DNA of 64,000 bases from Saprospiraceae bacterium. Lineage in GTDB: Bacteria; Bacteroidota; Bacteroidia; Chitinophagales; Saprospiraceae. The notes below the pieces were generated by a model. It saw only the letters and a list, made by a program, of their open reading frames with translations, was not told where the DNA came from and ran no database searches. This document shows positions 36,942-44,180 of this stretch, in pieces (position 1 is the stretch's first letter; each line of letters begins with the position of its first letter). A program made the position numbers and the translations under genes. Location of the stretch: positions 62,001 through 126,000 of the forward strand of contig JAIPBL010000004.1 of the NCBI GenBank assembly GCA_021739645.1, written 5' to 3'.

Positions 36942-37796
36942 ATGAAAAAACTATTGATAACAGGCGCATCGGGGTTCCTTGGCTGGCACGTGGTGAAACA
37001 TTCCCCAGTTGCCTGGCGAACAATCGGCACTTGGATGAACAACAGCGCCGGGATACACCGGGATTCAGAGGCGGTAAAGTTGGATATTGCCGACCGGGAT
37101 GCCATCTGGAGGACTTTGAAAGCTATAAATCCAGAAGCAGTTTACCATTTGGCCGCAGCCTCCAGCCCTAGCTATTGCGAATCAGCACCAAAGGAATCCA
37201 AGCTGTTGAACGTGGACGCCACTGCCTGGCTCGCTGAAATGTGTGCGGAGCGAGGTTGCAAGCTCCTATTCGCCTCCAGCGAACAGGTGTATGATGGGTT
37301 TGGAGCTCCTTTCAGCGAATCAGGGGTCGCTGCACCGAAAAACGAATACGGCAGACAGAAGTTGGCAGCAGAGCAGGCCGTGCTGGCCATCAGTCCAGAT
37401 ACGGTCATTGTTCGACTGGCGGTGATGTTTGGGCAATCGGAAGAGGCTGGGAAGAATTTCCTGAGTCAATGGCTGGAAACGTGGCGGAAAGACGAGCCTA
37501 TCACCGCATTTCATGATGAAATCAGGTCGTTCCTGAGCGGGACATCTGCGGCGGCTGGGCTGTTTTTGTTGTTGGAAAAAGGAGCGGAAGGTATCTTCAA
37601 CCTAGGTGGAGCTGAGTCGATTAGCAGGTACGATTTTGCGAAGCTGGCTGCCGAATTTCATGATTTGCCTCAAGCAAAAATCATTCGAAAATCACAAAAG
37701 GACGTTGAAACTTCCGCATTTCGACCAGCCGATTTAACGCTAGACCTGAGCAAGGCAAAGGATATCGGTTTTGTTCCCCAATCTCCCTGGAAATAG
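36942..37796 (+). CDS. NAD(P)-dependent SDR, dTDP-4-dehydrorhamnose reductase-like
   Basis: A 284-residue extended short-chain dehydrogenase. LITGASGFLGWHV is the GxxGxxG nucleotide-binding motif, YHLAAASSPSYCE is the strand-4 region, and YGRQKLAAEQ holds the YxxxK catalytic pair. The sequence is closest in look to the RmlD sugar-nucleotide reductase group, but no rml genes are adjacent, so substrate is open. It may act in cell-surface sugar synthesis. It converges with the downstream barrel gene. Confidence 0.8.
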   Translation: MKKLLITGASGFLGWHVVKHSPVAWRTIGTWMNNSAGIHRDSEAVKLDIADRDAIWRTLKAINPEAVYHLAAASSPSYCESAPKESKLLNVDATAWLAEMCAERGCKLLFASSEQVYDGFGAPFSESGVAAPKNEYGRQKLAAEQAVLAISPDTVIVRLAVMFGQSEEAGKNFLSQWLETWRKDEPITAFHDEIRSFLSGTSAAAGLFLLLEKGAEGIFNLGGAESISRYDFAKLAAEFHDLPQAKIIRKSQKDVETSAFRPADLTLDLSKAKDIGFVPQSPWK

Positions 37797-37829
37797 CCTA
37801 CAAGTACAACAACACTGTCCAACTCCTGC

Positions 37830-38459
37830 TTAAAAAATGTACATTCCTTTAAAGGAGAGGAAGTAGCCAACCATGGAATCCAAGCTCTTTTCGTGTTTTG
37901 CATTATTGTAAAGCAAGTTGATGGAGCGGTTCCATCGGGCGCCGAGCGCAAAATGTTTTGTAAGAAAAAAATCGGCACCAACGGTGATGCCGTAGTCGTT
38001 GTTGTTGAAATTTCCAACCTGGTCATCATGTTTGCTGCCTTCCGCAGTGGCATCTATTAGGCGACTGAAGGTGAGGCCGCCCGTCACCTGCACTTTGTAG
38101 TAATCATCCTCTTCTTTGTACCAATCCTTGTAGGCCAGCATCACCGGGATTTCAACGTAGGTGAGCTTGATGTTCAGGTCTCCGTTAGGAAAAGCAAAGG
38201 CATTATTGTCGAAGCTGCCACGTTTAGAATAAAGCAGTTCAAGAATTAAATCCATTTTATCCTTCAAAACGGTAACTGCACGGAGACCACCGTGCAGGCC
38301 AAGCCGATTATACCCCGCCGAGTCATCACCTTTGACCTGCGCCGCATTGACACCGAGCACCAAACCAGCCTTGAAACGCTGCTGTGCTACCGTGTTTTCC
38401 TGAAATACCAAAATGGTTAGCAGAATAAATACCGTCGTCGTAAAAAGATTTTTCATCAT
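37830..38459 (-). CDS. outer-membrane beta-barrel protein (PorT-like)
   Basis: A 209-residue exported protein. The signal peptide includes LFTTTVFILLTILVF and ends NTVAQ. Barrel strands follow: FKAGLVLGVNAAQVKGD, LKDKMDLILELLYSKRG, NIKLTYVEIPVMLAY and ITVGADFFLTKHFALGARWN. The ending SFKGMYIF has the terminal aromatic of outer-membrane barrels. It fits the Bacteroidota PorT-like family; function is unknown. Met2 is an equally good start. Confidence 0.78.
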   Translation of the reverse strand: MMKNLFTTTVFILLTILVFQENTVAQQRFKAGLVLGVNAAQVKGDDSAGYNRLGLHGGLRAVTVLKDKMDLILELLYSKRGSFDNNAFAFPNGDLNIKLTYVEIPVMLAYKDWYKEEDDYYKVQVTGGLTFSRLIDATAEGSKHDDQVGNFNNNDYGITVGADFFLTKHFALGARWNRSINLLYNNAKHEKSLDSMVGYFLSFKGMYIF

Positions 38460-38492
38460 AAAATTAGATTTGAAAAGGGCGCTCGTTTAGGT

Positions 38493-39263
38493 TCACTCGC
38501 CAAACGTTGGAACCGACTTGCTTGTTTTTTCCAATACAAACTCTTGTCGGATGGCCAACATATTCCTGTCAATCCATTGCTTGGTTTCCATCACCAATTC
38601 ATCCACGTTGTCGGACTTGATGGGTTGGCCATATCGGATTTTAACGAGCATTTCCTTTTTGCCAAAACAGCGGATAAAATGCGGGACAAACGTATCGTCA
38701 CCCACCCACGCATCATCCAAATCAGCGTAATCAATGGCCATTGGCACAATGCTGAATTCTTTTTTAGCCGCCAAGTTGAAACCGCCAGTTCGAAAATCAA
38801 TTGTGGTTGGATTCAAATGCGTAGTGCCCTCAGGATAAACGAGCACAGAATAGCCCATTTCAAGCGATTCCTGCATGGCGTTAAGCGTGGCGGATCGACT
38901 CGATTTGCTTTCCCGTTTCACGAAGATGATGCCGGTAAGTTTTGCGCCATAACCGATCAAAGGCCAACTGGCGAGTTCTGCTTTTACCACCGGTAGTGAC
39001 CGAACCTCAGACATAATTAGAACTCCGTCCAAATATGAGCGGTGATTGCCAACAAAAATATGGGTACCACTGGGCGGCGCTCCGTGCTTTTCAATCCTGA
39101 CACCCATTTTTTGGAGCACCCAACCCAACCAAATCTGGCTAACATCTAAAGCATGGTTTAAGTCCCGGCCCTTAAAAATACCTGGAACCACTACCCAAAC
39201 GATGTGAAAAATGAGGCAACAAATCAACAAAGTCGCCCTATAAAATATTCGAATCAACTTCAT
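38493..39263 (-). CDS. PlsC-type 1-acyl-glycerol-phosphate (lysophospholipid) acyltransferase
   Basis: A 256-residue membrane-associated acyltransferase that adds a second acyl chain to a lysolipid. VGNHRSYLDGVLI contains the HX4D catalytic motif, and LVYPEGTTH the glycerophosphate-binding motif. An N-terminal helix (about 6-25) anchors it. Lipid-related genes surround it: the fused acyltransferase upstream on the same strand, and the decarboxylase-like gene further along. It could be PlsC in phospholipid synthesis or the O-acyltransferase partner in aminolipid synthesis. A TAGCTTTG element lies about 43 bases upstream, so it probably has its own promoter. Confidence 0.85.
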   Translation of the reverse strand: MKLIRIFYRATLLICCLIFHIVWVVVPGIFKGRDLNHALDVSQIWLGWVLQKMGVRIEKHGAPPSGTHIFVGNHRSYLDGVLIMSEVRSLPVVKAELASWPLIGYGAKLTGIIFVKRESKSSRSATLNAMQESLEMGYSVLVYPEGTTHLNPTTIDFRTGGFNLAAKKEFSIVPMAIDYADLDDAWVGDDTFVPHFIRCFGKKEMLVKIRYGQPIKSDNVDELVMETKQWIDRNMLAIRQEFVLEKTSKSVPTFGE

Positions 39264-39305
39264 ACACTAAAAAATGAATCCGGTCAAAATGGTTAAAAAA
39301 GGGTG

Positions 39306-39313
39306 CAAAGCTA
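39306..39313 (-). promoter_or_regulatory. -7 element TAGCTTTG before the plsC-like gene
   Basis: CAAAGCTA on the plus strand is TAGCTTTG on the minus strand, matching TAnnTTTG, about 43 bases from the start codon at 39263. Confidence 0.45.
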
Positions 39314-39364
39314 TTCGTTTTCGGAATTTCCACGGTTTTGAAATCCGACATTGACGATTCAATG

Positions 39365-40957
39365 TCACCCAACCTCCTTCCGCAAGGATTCAATCATCGC
39401 AATGGGAACATCGTTCAGGTCGAGGATGATAAACCCATCAAGCACATCGGAGAAGTTGGGATCCACATTGAAACTAATGAAACGGGCATTCAACTTGAGA
39501 TACTGGCGAACCAGCACAGGCAGCCGAAAATGTTCTGGCTCAATGTCCTCGATGAGGTTGTCGAGTGCTTGAAGTTGGTCACCGAGGTTCTCAGCCAGCA
39601 TTTCAATGTCCACTTTATCCACCTTGACCTTGAATGGCTTGCGGGGTTTCAGGAATAGCGCCAATTCATGGTTGAAGAAAAACTTTTTTATGTAGGCCAC
39701 GATGACACCTCGGGAGAGGTTTGAGTAGTATTTACTGATGCTCACTGGGCCATACAAGTAACTAAACTGCGGATTTTTCAATAAAAAATATAGAATCCCT
39801 TTCCAAAGCAGGAACAACGGCAGCCGTTTTCGTTGGTACTGTGGCACAATGTAGGAACGGCCCAATTCCACCGATTTTTTCATGTAAGGATGAAAGCCCT
39901 CTTTAATTTTGAAAAGGCTACTGATGTAAAAGCCCTCGGCACCGTAGCGTTCGAAGATTTCGTCACCAATGCCCATCCGGTAGCCGCCCGCAATTTGTTG
40001 TGCCTCTCGGTCCCAGAGAATGAGTTGGTGGTAGTACAGGTCATACTCATCCAGGTCCAACGCCTTGCCAGTGCCCTCCCCTACTTCCCGGAATGTAAGC
40101 TCCCGAAGCCGTCCGATTTCTTTGATGGTATGTGGAATTTCAGTAGCCTCAACGACAAAGATGTCGTATTCGCCTTGCGAAGCAATCAATGATTTGAACT
40201 TCAAATGGCCAATTTCATTGATAATCATCTGATTGTCAATGGGTTTGGCAATAGGTTCTTCTTGTTCGGGCAACTTAAAAAAGTTGCGAAAGAAAAATGA
40301 CTTGACCTCAAGTCCAGAACCCAATGCGAAGATTTTTGACTGAATGAAGCGTTTAAAATCCTTGGGTTTTTCAAACTTTTGCTGCTCCTCCACCGGAATT
40401 TGACTACCAACCCGCACCGTGATTTTGTGTGGTTCGCCACGCATCCATTGTACGATTCGCCCGCCAATACTCGGCCTGATGAACCCTGGGAAGGAAGTCT
40501 TGAGGCGTACTGGCACGACGGGGATTTCTGCGTGCATGACAGACCGCATCAGCCGGGTGAGGAATTGGTCCCGAACAGGGGTGTCGAGCGTGTTATCGGT
40601 AAAATGCAGGATGAGGCAGAGGGAATAGCCCCCTGACTTGGCTTTGTACAGTTCTTTCAGAATAGCCCTCACGTATTCTTGCCATTGCACCAGGTAATAA
40701 TTGAGGTGAATGACATGTGGGGTAAGGGCAGTGTCATTGGTATTCTGTCGCTCAATGAGTTTGAACGGTATGCCACTTCGGTTGAGCAGATGAATGAGCA
40801 CCAATTCGTCCACATCTTCAAGCGCTTGGTTGACGATGAAAAGCGATGGCACCTTCACAACCATGTTTTTTAAGTCACGTGCATCAGCTTCGATTTGCAC
40901 ATTTTTTTTTCGGAGCGCCTCTTCAATCAAGATATTGTTGTCAAAATATTCAGGCAT
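39365..40957 (-). CDS. fused GNAT-type N-acyltransferase with degenerate acyltransferase-like N-terminal domain (OlsF/GlsB-like)
   Basis: A 530-residue protein of two parts. The N-terminal half (about 20-230) follows the PlsC-like fold pattern, with AEIPVVPVRLKTSFPGFIRP, but where HX4D should stand it reads SLFIVNQALEDVDE, with Gln44 in the His position. The C-terminal half (about 250-460) is a hemolysin-type GNAT domain: IGRLRELTFREVGEGTG, DLYYHQLILWDREAQ and ELGRSYIVPQYQRKR. OlsF in Serratia and Flavobacterium joins O- and N-acyltransferase domains to make ornithine lipid, and GlsB in Bacteroides makes glycine lipid. Here the N-acyl step is likely, and the O-acyl step may fall to the neighbouring plsC-like gene. 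Confidence 0.75.
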   Translation of the reverse strand: MPEYFDNNILIEEALRKKNVQIEADARDLKNMVVKVPSLFIVNQALEDVDELVLIHLLNRSGIPFKLIERQNTNDTALTPHVIHLNYYLVQWQEYVRAILKELYKAKSGGYSLCLILHFTDNTLDTPVRDQFLTRLMRSVMHAEIPVVPVRLKTSFPGFIRPSIGGRIVQWMRGEPHKITVRVGSQIPVEEQQKFEKPKDFKRFIQSKIFALGSGLEVKSFFFRNFFKLPEQEEPIAKPIDNQMIINEIGHLKFKSLIASQGEYDIFVVEATEIPHTIKEIGRLRELTFREVGEGTGKALDLDEYDLYYHQLILWDREAQQIAGGYRMGIGDEIFERYGAEGFYISSLFKIKEGFHPYMKKSVELGRSYIVPQYQRKRLPLFLLWKGILYFLLKNPQFSYLYGPVSISKYYSNLSRGVIVAYIKKFFFNHELALFLKPRKPFKVKVDKVDIEMLAENLGDQLQALDNLIEDIEPEHFRLPVLVRQYLKLNARFISFNVDPNFSDVLDGFIILDLNDVPIAMIESLRKEVG

Positions 40958-41047
40958 AGTTGCTTTTTATTTGGCAAAAAAAAAAAATCCATTTCGTCAA
41001 AATTGCCCATTGCCTCAAAGTTAATTTCTGTGATTTGTTTTTAAGTT

Positions 41048-41055
41048 TAATTTTG
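41048..41055 (+). promoter_or_regulatory. -7 element TAATTTTG before the 41077 barrel gene
   Basis: TAATTTTG fits TAnnTTTG and lies 21 bases before the ATG at 41077, supporting this start over the ORF track's 40960. Confidence 0.4.
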
Positions 41056-41076
41056 CCCAAATTCAAAATAAGAAAC

Positions 41077-41631
41077 ATGAAATTTAAACACTTCTTTACG
41101 ATTATTTTACTCTTCGGCACTTTCATTTGTTTTGGCCAAAATCGGGTCATGGACTTTGGAATAGAGGTGCAGGCCTACCCAACTGGCGTGATACCAGGGT
41201 TGCGTTTTGAAAAAAGCTTTTCCAAAAAAGACCTTTGGTCTGTCCGGGTTGGCTCTCAAATATTTGACCATGGCGACCAAGGCGAACATGAGAGCGAAAA
41301 GGGTTTTGGCTGGGGTGGCACTGCGGGCTACAAACACTATTTCAACCGATACTTCAGGGGCCCAAGCTTGGCAGCCCGTGTGGATTACTGGCGCAATTCC
41401 GTCGATTGGGAATCCAAAGTTGACCTAGGTGGAATAAGTAAGGGAAACTCTGAAATCCAGGTAATTCAACCAACTGTTGAATTTGGCTGGGCATTTTTGG
41501 TGGGTGAAAACATGGTAATCACGCCCACGGCAGCCTTTGGTTTTGAAATAAATGTAAAAACCGTCGGTGAAAAAACCGGCGAAGGAGCAATCCTCCTAGT
41601 TGGATTGAATGCTGCTTATCGGATTCAATAA
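41077..41631 (+). CDS. small outer-membrane beta-barrel protein
   Basis: A 184-residue protein starting MKFKHFFTIILLFGTF, with the signal peptide ending CFGQ. Barrel-like strands follow: MDFGIEVQAYPTGVIPGLRF, RVDYWRNSVDWESKV and MVITPTAAFGFEINV. The C-terminus is VGLNAAYRIQ. It is an uncharacterised Bacteroidota envelope protein; the family is not one I can name. The ORF-track extension upstream is not conserved-looking and spans the promoter. It converges with the decarboxylase-like gene and shares a terminator with it. Confidence 0.7.
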   Translation: MKFKHFFTIILLFGTFICFGQNRVMDFGIEVQAYPTGVIPGLRFEKSFSKKDLWSVRVGSQIFDHGDQGEHESEKGFGWGGTAGYKHYFNRYFRGPSLAARVDYWRNSVDWESKVDLGGISKGNSEIQVIQPTVEFGWAFLVGENMVITPTAAFGFEINVKTVGEKTGEGAILLVGLNAAYRIQ

Positions 41632-41638
41632 AATGGGC

Positions 41639-41671
41639 TAACTCAAGTTGTGGAAAACGCAACTTGAGTTA
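41639..41671. terminator. bidirectional terminator overlapping the psd-like stop codon
   Basis: TAACTCAAGTTG (41639-41650) pairs perfectly with CAACTTGAGTTA (41660-41671) around nine bases. The right end is the stop codon (TAA on the minus strand) of the 41669 gene, and the left end lies eight bases after the barrel gene's stop. Confidence 0.8.
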
Positions 41672-42322
41672 TTCGATTTTTGCGAGAACAGTTTCGCCAT
41701 CAATGACTATTTGTCCAGTGGAAACGGTTGGTTTGGTGACCTCGGGCAAAATTAGACCGACTTGGCTGCCCAATTTTATCAACCCAATCACCTCCCCTGC
41801 TACAACGTCCTGTTGGGGTTCCACAAAATCCTCAATTCTCCTGGCTACAAGGCCAGCAACTTGAATTACCTTGTAACGTAGGCCAGCTTTTGTTTCAAAC
41901 AGCAGGTCGTTGCGCTCATTTTCAAGGCGCAGCCCAAAGCGATTGGTTTGAATCAACGCATTGTTGAAGCGGCCATGGACGTAGTTGTTTTGCAAAAAAC
42001 GCCCGTCCATTGGTGCTCGCTGGTAATGAACGTTCGTCACGTCCATCTCGATAGCAATAAGCCAGCCGCTGGAATCAACGTCGGAGGTCATTACCTGAAC
42101 TACGCCTGCGTCCTTCTCCCAAGCCAGCGAATCGGAAGTCCAATGCAGCACGGCCACCACTTCGCCATTGGCGGGGCTGACAAATGCTGAACTGTCAATC
42201 GGTGTATTACGGATAGGAAGCCGAAGGAACCAAAATTGGTAGTAGGCAATCAGGACCATAACCAGAATCCCGGTGGCGAGAAACAGTTTGGTCAACAGTT
42301 TTTTTGAATTTATTTTCTTCAT
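41669..42322 (-). CDS. phosphatidylserine decarboxylase-like protein, short (archaeal-type) form
   Basis: A 217-residue membrane-anchored protein (helix at about 12-30). It matches the short phosphatidylserine decarboxylases, which self-cleave at Gly-Ser to make a pyruvoyl group and produce phosphatidylethanolamine. Family motifs: FVSPANGEVV, VTNVHYQRAPMDG (His99), ENERNDLL, IQVAGLVARRI, LIKLGSQVGLILP (cleavage Gly185-Ser186) and GQIVIDGETVL. The odd point is Asn52 where the family normally has Asp in PADG; in E. coli Psd the matching Asp90 belongs to the self-processing triad. Either processing differs or the enzyme is impaired. The neighbours also act on lipids. Confidence 0.8.
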   Translation of the reverse strand: MKKINSKKLLTKLFLATGILVMVLIAYYQFWFLRLPIRNTPIDSSAFVSPANGEVVAVLHWTSDSLAWEKDAGVVQVMTSDVDSSGWLIAIEMDVTNVHYQRAPMDGRFLQNNYVHGRFNNALIQTNRFGLRLENERNDLLFETKAGLRYKVIQVAGLVARRIEDFVEPQQDVVAGEVIGLIKLGSQVGLILPEVTKPTVSTGQIVIDGETVLAKIE

Positions 42323-42414
42323 TTTAATGTTTGAAAACGCTGTGCTGCAAAGAAAACCAGGTTACTTGGAACCAATCCAATCTGCGAGGTTTTATTAAAA
42401 AAACATTGAAGCAC

Positions 42415-42444
42415 TTTGAAAAACTAAAAAAGCCAATATCTTTG
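42415..42444 (+). promoter_or_regulatory. complete Bacteroidota-type promoter of tRNA-Phe
   Basis: TTTG (42415-42418) and TATCTTTG (42437-42444) are separated by 18 bases, the canonical -33/-7 arrangement of the phylum's primary sigma factor. The tRNA starts 35 bases after the -7 element. This is the best promoter in the window. Confidence 0.85.
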
Positions 42445-42479
42445 CGCTCGCTTTCAGCAAAAGGTTGAAAGATTGGCCA

Positions 42480-42552
42480 GGTGCGGTAGCTCAGTCGGTA
42501 GAGCAATGGACTGAAAATCCATGTGTCGGGGGTTCAAATCCCTCTCGCACCA
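42480..42552 (+). tRNA. tRNA-Phe (GAA)
   Basis: A 73-base cloverleaf. The acceptor GGTGCGG pairs with TCGCACC (one G-T), the D arm is GCTCAGTCGGTAGAGC, and the anticodon stem ATGGA/TCCAT encloses loop CTGAAAA with anticodon GAA. The T stem GGGGG/CCCTC carries loop TTCAAAT, and the discriminator is A. The 3' CCA is not encoded. It has its own promoter and terminator. Confidence 0.96.
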
Positions 42553-42557
42553 CTTCA

Positions 42558-42597
42558 AAACCCCTTTTGAGTTCGCTCGGAAGGGGTTTACTTTTTT
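42558..42597 (+). terminator. terminator of tRNA-Phe
   Basis: AAACCCCTT (42558-42566) pairs with AAGGGGTTT (42581-42589) around 14 bases and is followed by ACTTTTTT. It starts five bases after the tRNA. Confidence 0.85.
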
Positions 42598-42613
42598 ATC
42601 TGCTTTTCTTTTC

Positions 42614-43582
42614 TCAAGATTTTAAGCCGTTCAGAAAATCCACCGCTGTAAGCCGCTTCCGGCCTTGCAATTGCAGCTCCAGCAAATGGACAAAACCATC
42701 GGCAGTAGCTACTTTCAAGCGCTTTTTGCCATCGGTCACAAATTGGCCAATTGGAAAACTATGCGAAACCGCCTCTTTTTGAGTCCTGAAAACCTTCAGC
42801 TCAACACCCTGTACCTTTTCCCAACTGCCCGGATGCCAGGGCGTTCCGTCTTCGAGTGTGAGCGGCATGGCCACTATTTTCCAAGCGCCGGGAAAAGGAC
42901 TCAGCCCCCGCACAAAATTGTGGACTTCTGAGGCTGATTTCCCAAAATCAATCTCACAGGTCTCATGGAAAATCTTTGGGGCATGGCAGGCCTGAGCATC
43001 ATCTTGCTTCTGCAAAACATAATCCTCTTTCCCGATAGCCTGCACGGTTTTAAGTACCAAGCCAGCGCCAAGTTGCATCATCCGGTCGTGGACTTCCCCT
43101 GCCGTTTCATCCTCGCCGATGGGCATTTTTTCCTGAAAAAGCAGGTCGCCCGTGTCAATTTCATGGCGCAGAAAAAAAGTAGTGACGCCAGTTTCCTGCT
43201 CTCCGTTGATGATCGCCCAGTTGATGGGCGCAGCGCCCCGATACTTCGGCAGCAGCGAACCGTGCAAGTTGAAAGTCCCGATTTTGGGCATTGTCCACAC
43301 CGCCTCCGGCAGCATACGGAACGCCACAACGACCTGTAAATCAGCTTGGTAGCTTCGCAATTGTTCCAAAAAATCCGGCGAACGGAGTTTCTCCGGTTGC
43401 AGCACGGGAATGCCACGGCTAACGGCACATTTTTTCACCGCCGACTCCAGCAGCGTCTTGCCACCCCGTCCGCCGAGCTTGTCGGTGGCCGTGATGACGG
43501 CCACAACATCGTAGCCATTGTCCAGTAAGATTTCGAGGGAAGGCACCGCAAAATCGGGCGTGCCCATGAAGATGATTTTCAT
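42614..43582 (-). CDS. fmt: methionyl-tRNA formyltransferase
   Basis: Fmt formylates the initiator Met-tRNA with 10-formyltetrahydrofolate. At 322 residues it has the usual length. MKIIFMGTPDFAVPSLE is the family start, TFNLHGSLLPKYRGAAPINWAI carries the catalytic Asn and His, and DTGDLLFQE the catalytic Asp. The C-terminal OB-like domain runs from about residue 205, including FVRGLSPFPGAW. No def gene is next to it. The upstream lipoprotein gene ends eight bases before its start. Confidence 0.97.
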   Translation of the reverse strand: MKIIFMGTPDFAVPSLEILLDNGYDVVAVITATDKLGGRGGKTLLESAVKKCAVSRGIPVLQPEKLRSPDFLEQLRSYQADLQVVVAFRMLPEAVWTMPKIGTFNLHGSLLPKYRGAAPINWAIINGEQETGVTTFFLRHEIDTGDLLFQEKMPIGEDETAGEVHDRMMQLGAGLVLKTVQAIGKEDYVLQKQDDAQACHAPKIFHETCEIDFGKSASEVHNFVRGLSPFPGAWKIVAMPLTLEDGTPWHPGSWEKVQGVELKVFRTQKEAVSHSFPIGQFVTDGKKRLKVATADGFVHLLELQLQGRKRLTAVDFLNGLKS

Positions 43583-43590
43583 GTTGACGA

Positions 43591-43950
43591 TTATTCCTTT
43601 TTCAAAAGCAGTTTTTCGGAAATGCCGCCCCTGTTCATGTCAAAAGCAAGTGAGTCGGCAGTCAGTTTGATGATTTTCACCATGATTTCTTGCTGGCCTT
43701 CGGCATGAGTGTAAAGCTTGTCGCCATCCACCCGAAAGCTGCCAGCTTCCTCCCTAGCTCCCAAAACGGCCTTGTAATTGTTGTCGGTAAACGTGAATTT
43801 CACGCCAGCCGCATCCCGTCCATCTGGCTTGTTTTCAACCGTCCACTGAACGCCCTGCCAGCTCCCTTGAAGCGCCTGCTGATAACCCAGGTCTTTGGCG
43901 CAGCCAGCTAGTAAAAGCAATCCGAGGGCAAAAATGTTTAGATATTTCAT
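43591..43950 (-). CDS. small lipocalin-like lipoprotein
   Basis: A 119-residue predicted lipoprotein with the lipobox LLAGC (Cys17). The mature part begins ALQGSWQGVQWTVENKPD, a layout typical of lipocalin-like Bacteroidota lipoproteins, and has strands such as GVKFTFTDNNYKAVL and SFRVDGDKLYTHAE. Ligand and role are unknown. It lies eight bases upstream of fmt on the same strand and may be co-transcribed. Confidence 0.7.
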   Translation of the reverse strand: MKYLNIFALGLLLLAGCAKDLGYQQALQGSWQGVQWTVENKPDGRDAAGVKFTFTDNNYKAVLGAREEAGSFRVDGDKLYTHAEGQQEIMVKIIKLTADSLAFDMNRGGISEKLLLKKE

Positions 43951-44180
43951 TGGTGAAATAGTTTTGTAAAAATGAATTCAGCACTTGAAAATTCAATAAA
44001 GCAACATTAGCGCAATTCTAGCGAATCGAAGCAAATTGAGGCCAGTTTTCAAATTTTTACCAAAAAAAGACTTTGTTACGAAGGCTTGCGAAAACAAAAC
44101 CCTGATAAGTTCGCTTACAATGAGCCAATTTCTATTTCGCAATAAGACCTTTTTCCTTGCTTTAGCCTTTCTTTGTACCG

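Noticed and set aside
42465-42782. 105-residue ORF across the tRNA
   Set aside because: It reads through tRNA-Phe, its terminator and the 3' end of fmt.
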